This document shows positions 61,311 through 64,000 of a DNA stretch of 64,000 nucleotides, one piece after another; the first letter of the stretch is position 1, and each line of letters begins with the position of its first letter. The stretch comes from Caballeronia catudaia. Lineage in GTDB: Bacteria; Pseudomonadota; Gammaproteobacteria; Burkholderiales; Burkholderiaceae. Under the pieces are notes generated by a model. The model was not told the DNA's origin, made no database searches, and was given only the letters and a program-made list of their open reading frames with translations. The stretch is from positions 1 through 64,000 of the forward strand of contig NZ_FCOF02000014.1 in NCBI RefSeq assembly GCF_001544755.2, written 5' to 3'. The translations under genes were made by a program, and so were the position numbers.

Positions 61311-63644
61311 ATGATTATCAGCCCTCCATTCCTCCCGGCTGCGGGCCTGAGGAATACCGATGCCACAGTCAATCCGCCCATCGTCGATCTGATGATGGAC
61401 AAGGTGGACGAGTTCGAACTCGCCCACGGAACCTACCCGATCGGGTTTGACAGACGCTGGCATTGCGGCGCGCATCTGATGCCGTCGATGCAAAACGAAA
61501 AAGTACGCGCCATTGCTGATGGTGAGGTTGTTGCGTATCGCGTGTGCCAGAAGGCCTACGATGGCGGCGGTGGAAGGCCCGACAGCAATGCGGGCTTCGT
61601 CCTGCTCAAACACTCGACTGAGACGGGCGACGGCCGGACGCTGAAGTTTTATTCGTTGTACATGCATCTGCTCGACCTGAGTAGCTACAACGGAGCGGAT
61701 GGAACGTTGCTCCCGGAATTTTTGAAGATGCCCACGCCGGGCGGCGACACCGCGCCATCCCCCGCGCAGAAAGGCGTCAATCTCAAGGTGCGGAGAAAGG
61801 ATGTGCTCGGCTGGGTAGGTGCATGCCACGCTCAGCAGCATCTGCACTTCGAGATTTTCATGACCAAGACGGATTACGATGCCTACTTCGGTCGCACGCA
61901 GCTTGGAAAGCCGACGGCGAGTGTGGCGACCGGCAACGATTGCTGGGGGCACACCTACTATGTGATTCCCGCAGGCTCGTCGTTTCGCGCGCTCCCGCCC
62001 GGCGCCGATTCGCAGAAGAAGCTCAAGGGTATCGCCTTCGATCCTCTGCAGGCGGATCGAAACGAAGAGCAGTTGTTTGTGGAGATGTTCTTTCACAAGG
62101 GCAGTAAGTTCACCAACGTATGGGCTATATCGGGTGAAAGCCGAACGTTGCTCACGCCCACGCCAGTGAAAGAGACAGACTACGAATACGACATGTACAA
62201 GCGTGCTACGGCGCTGTACCCCGCTTGTCCGAGCGATGGCTATGAGTTGCTCCGGTTCGGACGAATTCTCTCGCCATCGCCCACGCTGGGTGTGGCGACG
62301 GGCGCCACCCCGCCGCCGGTCGATGCCAGCGTCCAGGGAAATCCTCGACCCAGAGACGGGGAGAATCCTCGCGCGACCTGGATGCGGGTGACGTTCGCCG
62401 CCGGACGGGAAGGCTATATCGACGTGAGCCCTGACGCGATTTTGAAGCTGTCCGACGCCGACTTCTCAGGGCTCGCAGGCTGGGAAAAGATCAGCGAAGG
62501 CAACACGCCGTTCAGCGCCGACGGACTGTGTGATATCGATGCGCTCAAGAAAATCGTCAGAGACACGAAGGAGCATCAAACGCCGCAGGAAACCGCGTTG
62601 AAGGCGGAGCACAAGAAGGAGGCTGTGCTTGCCAATTACGTCAAGACGAACAAGGCTATCCGTGAGCGATTAAAGGGATTCGTGTGCGAAGCGCCAAGCG
62701 AATGGGATAGCTCGAACAACGAGGAGCGTTATCGCAAGCTGAAGGATGAGGGCGAGTTTTATCACGGCGATGACGACGGCTACGCTGCATTCATGAAACT
62801 GCTGAAGTCATTTCAGTTTTGGGATAAGACGGGTTTTGCGGATGGCGAGAAGATGTGGTTTTTTCATCCGCTCGCGTTTGTGCGGCACTTTAGAAAGTGT
62901 GGGTGGTTAGGTCGAAATGATCTATCGAAGATTTATAACGAGTCTACCTATGTCGCTCTTGGAAAAAAGGGTGAGGACTATAAGGAGCTCTATCGAAAAT
63001 CGATAAATAACGTCCTTAGAAAATATGCCCTTAATAAAGCACCCCGTAGTTCTCATTTCTTCGGGCAATGCGCCATTGAATCATTTTACATGATGGTCGT
63101 GAGAGAAGCGTCGATCGGCATTGCAAATGCTGTTAAAACAGGTCACACTTCAATAATGCCTGAATCGCGTGGATATCTCCGTTCTCCGCCTGCGGCAGAA
63201 GCAGACGTGGCTTACTTCAAAAAACTGTATGAAGGACGAGCAGTCCTCGGAAATTCCGATGTTGGCGACGGAGTCAAGTTCAGAGGACGGGGTTTCAAAC
63301 AACTCACGGGTCGGTACAACTATTCGGAGTATTGGGTATATCGTGGCTGGCTAGACGGGAAATTGTATGACCACGCTTGGTTCGAAAAAACTGTCAATGG
63401 TCGGCCGATGCCCGGTCCGCAAATTGACAATCCTGAGGAAGTGGGAAACGATCCCTATAGCTGTGTAGATACAGCCGGATTTTTTTGCACGCGATATCTA
63501 GTGACTAAGGCAGCAGATAACGGCATTACGGAGAATGTGTCGAAGAGCCTCACGAAAAAGGTTAATCCTGCTGACACTACAAGTCCACCGAAGCGTTGGA
63601 AGGAAACGCAAGAGGCACATAACATCTTGGGAGATTCGGTGTGA
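61311..63644 (+). CDS. Probable T6SS peptidoglycan effector: M23 peptidase head, GH19 lysozyme tail
   Basis: A 777-residue protein. Residues about 40-195 are an M23/LytM-type peptidase: RRWHCGAHLMPSMQNEKVRA, IADGEVVAYR, KFYSLYMHLLDLSSY, QQHLHFEIF (H177 and H179 as zinc ligands). The first motif reads H51-CGA-H55, where D is usual. A beta-rich middle follows (ATWMRVTFAAGREGYIDVSP). Residues about 560-700 are a GH19-type glycoside hydrolase: FFGQCAIESFYM (catalytic Glu), YEGRAVLGNSDVGDGVKFRG then RGFKQLTGRYNYSEYW. Both would cut peptidoglycan. No signal peptide, as expected of a T6SS cargo. GC falls from 40/60 at 61981 to 25/60 at 62941. The stop overlaps the next start (GTGA). Confidence 0.88.
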   Translation: MIISPPFLPAAGLRNTDATVNPPIVDLMMDKVDEFELAHGTYPIGFDRRWHCGAHLMPSMQNEKVRAIADGEVVAYRVCQKAYDGGGGRPDSNAGFVLLKHSTETGDGRTLKFYSLYMHLLDLSSYNGADGTLLPEFLKMPTPGGDTAPSPAQKGVNLKVRRKDVLGWVGACHAQQHLHFEIFMTKTDYDAYFGRTQLGKPTASVATGNDCWGHTYYVIPAGSSFRALPPGADSQKKLKGIAFDPLQADRNEEQLFVEMFFHKGSKFTNVWAISGESRTLLTPTPVKETDYEYDMYKRATALYPACPSDGYELLRFGRILSPSPTLGVATGATPPPVDASVQGNPRPRDGENPRATWMRVTFAAGREGYIDVSPDAILKLSDADFSGLAGWEKISEGNTPFSADGLCDIDALKKIVRDTKEHQTPQETALKAEHKKEAVLANYVKTNKAIRERLKGFVCEAPSEWDSSNNEERYRKLKDEGEFYHGDDDGYAAFMKLLKSFQFWDKTGFADGEKMWFFHPLAFVRHFRKCGWLGRNDLSKIYNESTYVALGKKGEDYKELYRKSINNVLRKYALNKAPRSSHFFGQCAIESFYMMVVREASIGIANAVKTGHTSIMPESRGYLRSPPAAEADVAYFKKLYEGRAVLGNSDVGDGVKFRGRGFKQLTGRYNYSEYWVYRGWLDGKLYDHAWFEKTVNGRPMPGPQIDNPEEVGNDPYSCVDTAGFFCTRYLVTKAADNGITENVSKSLTKKVNPADTTSPPKRWKETQEAHNILGDSV

Positions 63645-64000
63645 GAATTTTTATCTTTGTTTGCTGCTTCGTTTTTTGGTTGAACAGTGCTAGTGCTGAC
63701 GCGATCAAATCATGTTCTGACGACTATTCAATCGCAATTGGTTTGCATTCGAACGTGATTCGCGTTAGTAAAGAGGGCAAGGTATTTGCGGTTGCTAAAA
63801 GCGATCACGATATCGTTGGAGGGGTTTTTAGTCTGGATGATTCATACCTTGTGGTTTATGGCTTGCCAGCGAAAGTAGATAGGAGAAGTCCGCAAGCGGA
63901 AATTCTGTCGATTTACTCTACACATCCACGACTTCATCTGATAATGAAGCGAACCTACGGAGGCGGAATCTACGACATTGGTTTCGGGGTCAATCAAAGA
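63641..64000 (+). CDS. Putative secreted immunity protein (partial, runs off the window)
   Basis: The frame from GTG 63641 is open through 64000 (120 codons, no stop). It begins with a signal peptide (VRIFIFVCCFVFWLNSASAD), placing the protein in the periplasm, where it would meet a peptidoglycan hydrolase. It overlaps the effector stop by four bases. The mature part is beta-rich (DYSIAIGLHSNVIRVSKEGK, VFAVAKSDHDIVGGVFSLDD). No family recognised. Position, export and coupling are those of a T6SS immunity protein against the preceding enzyme. AT-rich like the effector tail. Confidence 0.75.
   Translation, partial: MRIFIFVCCFVFWLNSASADAIKSCSDDYSIAIGLHSNVIRVSKEGKVFAVAKSDHDIVGGVFSLDDSYLVVYGLPAKVDRRSPQAEILSIYSTHPRLHLIMKRTYGGGIYDIGFGVNQR

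Overview
The window is GC-rich (mostly about 60-67% by eye), densely packed bacterial DNA with no rRNA, tRNA, CRISPR array or insertion sequence that I could recognise. The end of succinate dehydrogenase SdhB at the left edge, many LysR regulators, a type VI secretion (T6SS) VgrG island, DUF2520 and CHAD proteins, and the style of the protein sequences all point to a betaproteobacterium of the Burkholderia/Paraburkholderia/Caballeronia group. This assignment rests on recognition of protein families, not on a database search.

Left part (1-32.9 kb) is ordinary metabolic and transport DNA. It holds ilvD (branched-chain amino acids) and a probable tartrate or hydroxy-acid block: an MFS importer and a hydroxyacid dehydrogenase, divergent from a LysR gene, followed by a TtuC-like dehydrogenase, an aldehyde dehydrogenase and a DUF2520 protein. 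Next come two multidrug-type MFS exporters, NUDIX and CHAD proteins, and two cell-wall lipoproteins (LysM/M23 and RlpA). A ribbon-helix-helix gene overlaps a chorismatase gene by 4 bp. A dicarboxylate/fatty-acid beta-oxidation operon (FadB-like enzyme plus two acyl-CoA dehydrogenases) faces its LysR gene across a well-formed operator/promoter. A secreted epoxide-hydrolase-like enzyme ends this part.

The centre (33.3-46.8 kb) is an orphan T6SS island. In order it holds vgrG, a phospholipase D effector, a Sel1-repeat lipoprotein as probable immunity partner, PAAR, a two-TM membrane protein, a TssM/IcmF paralogue that has lost its P-loop, a stub matching the N-terminus of baseplate protein TssF, and a 683-residue protein made of ten tandem Cys3His zinc modules that arose by duplication of a five-module block. 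This last gene is the best candidate for something undescribed.

The right part (47-60.6 kb) is rich in signalling genes: a diguanylate cyclase and a hybrid histidine kinase; a symporter paired with a lone periplasmic binding protein; a degenerate kinase tail; and a two-gene unit in which a cyclic-nucleotide-domain histidine kinase overlaps a receiver/glutaredoxin-like/thioredoxin-reductase fusion that has lost its redox cysteines. An isolated nuoM copy and a type II NADH dehydrogenase with a CbbR-like LysR gene follow. The right edge (60.6-64 kb) holds gene debris and then a probable T6SS effector with an M23 peptidase head and a GH19-type lysozyme tail. It overlaps a secreted immunity-like gene that runs off the window. 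Composition drops sharply inside this effector, which suggests that the toxin tip and immunity gene were exchanged as a cassette.
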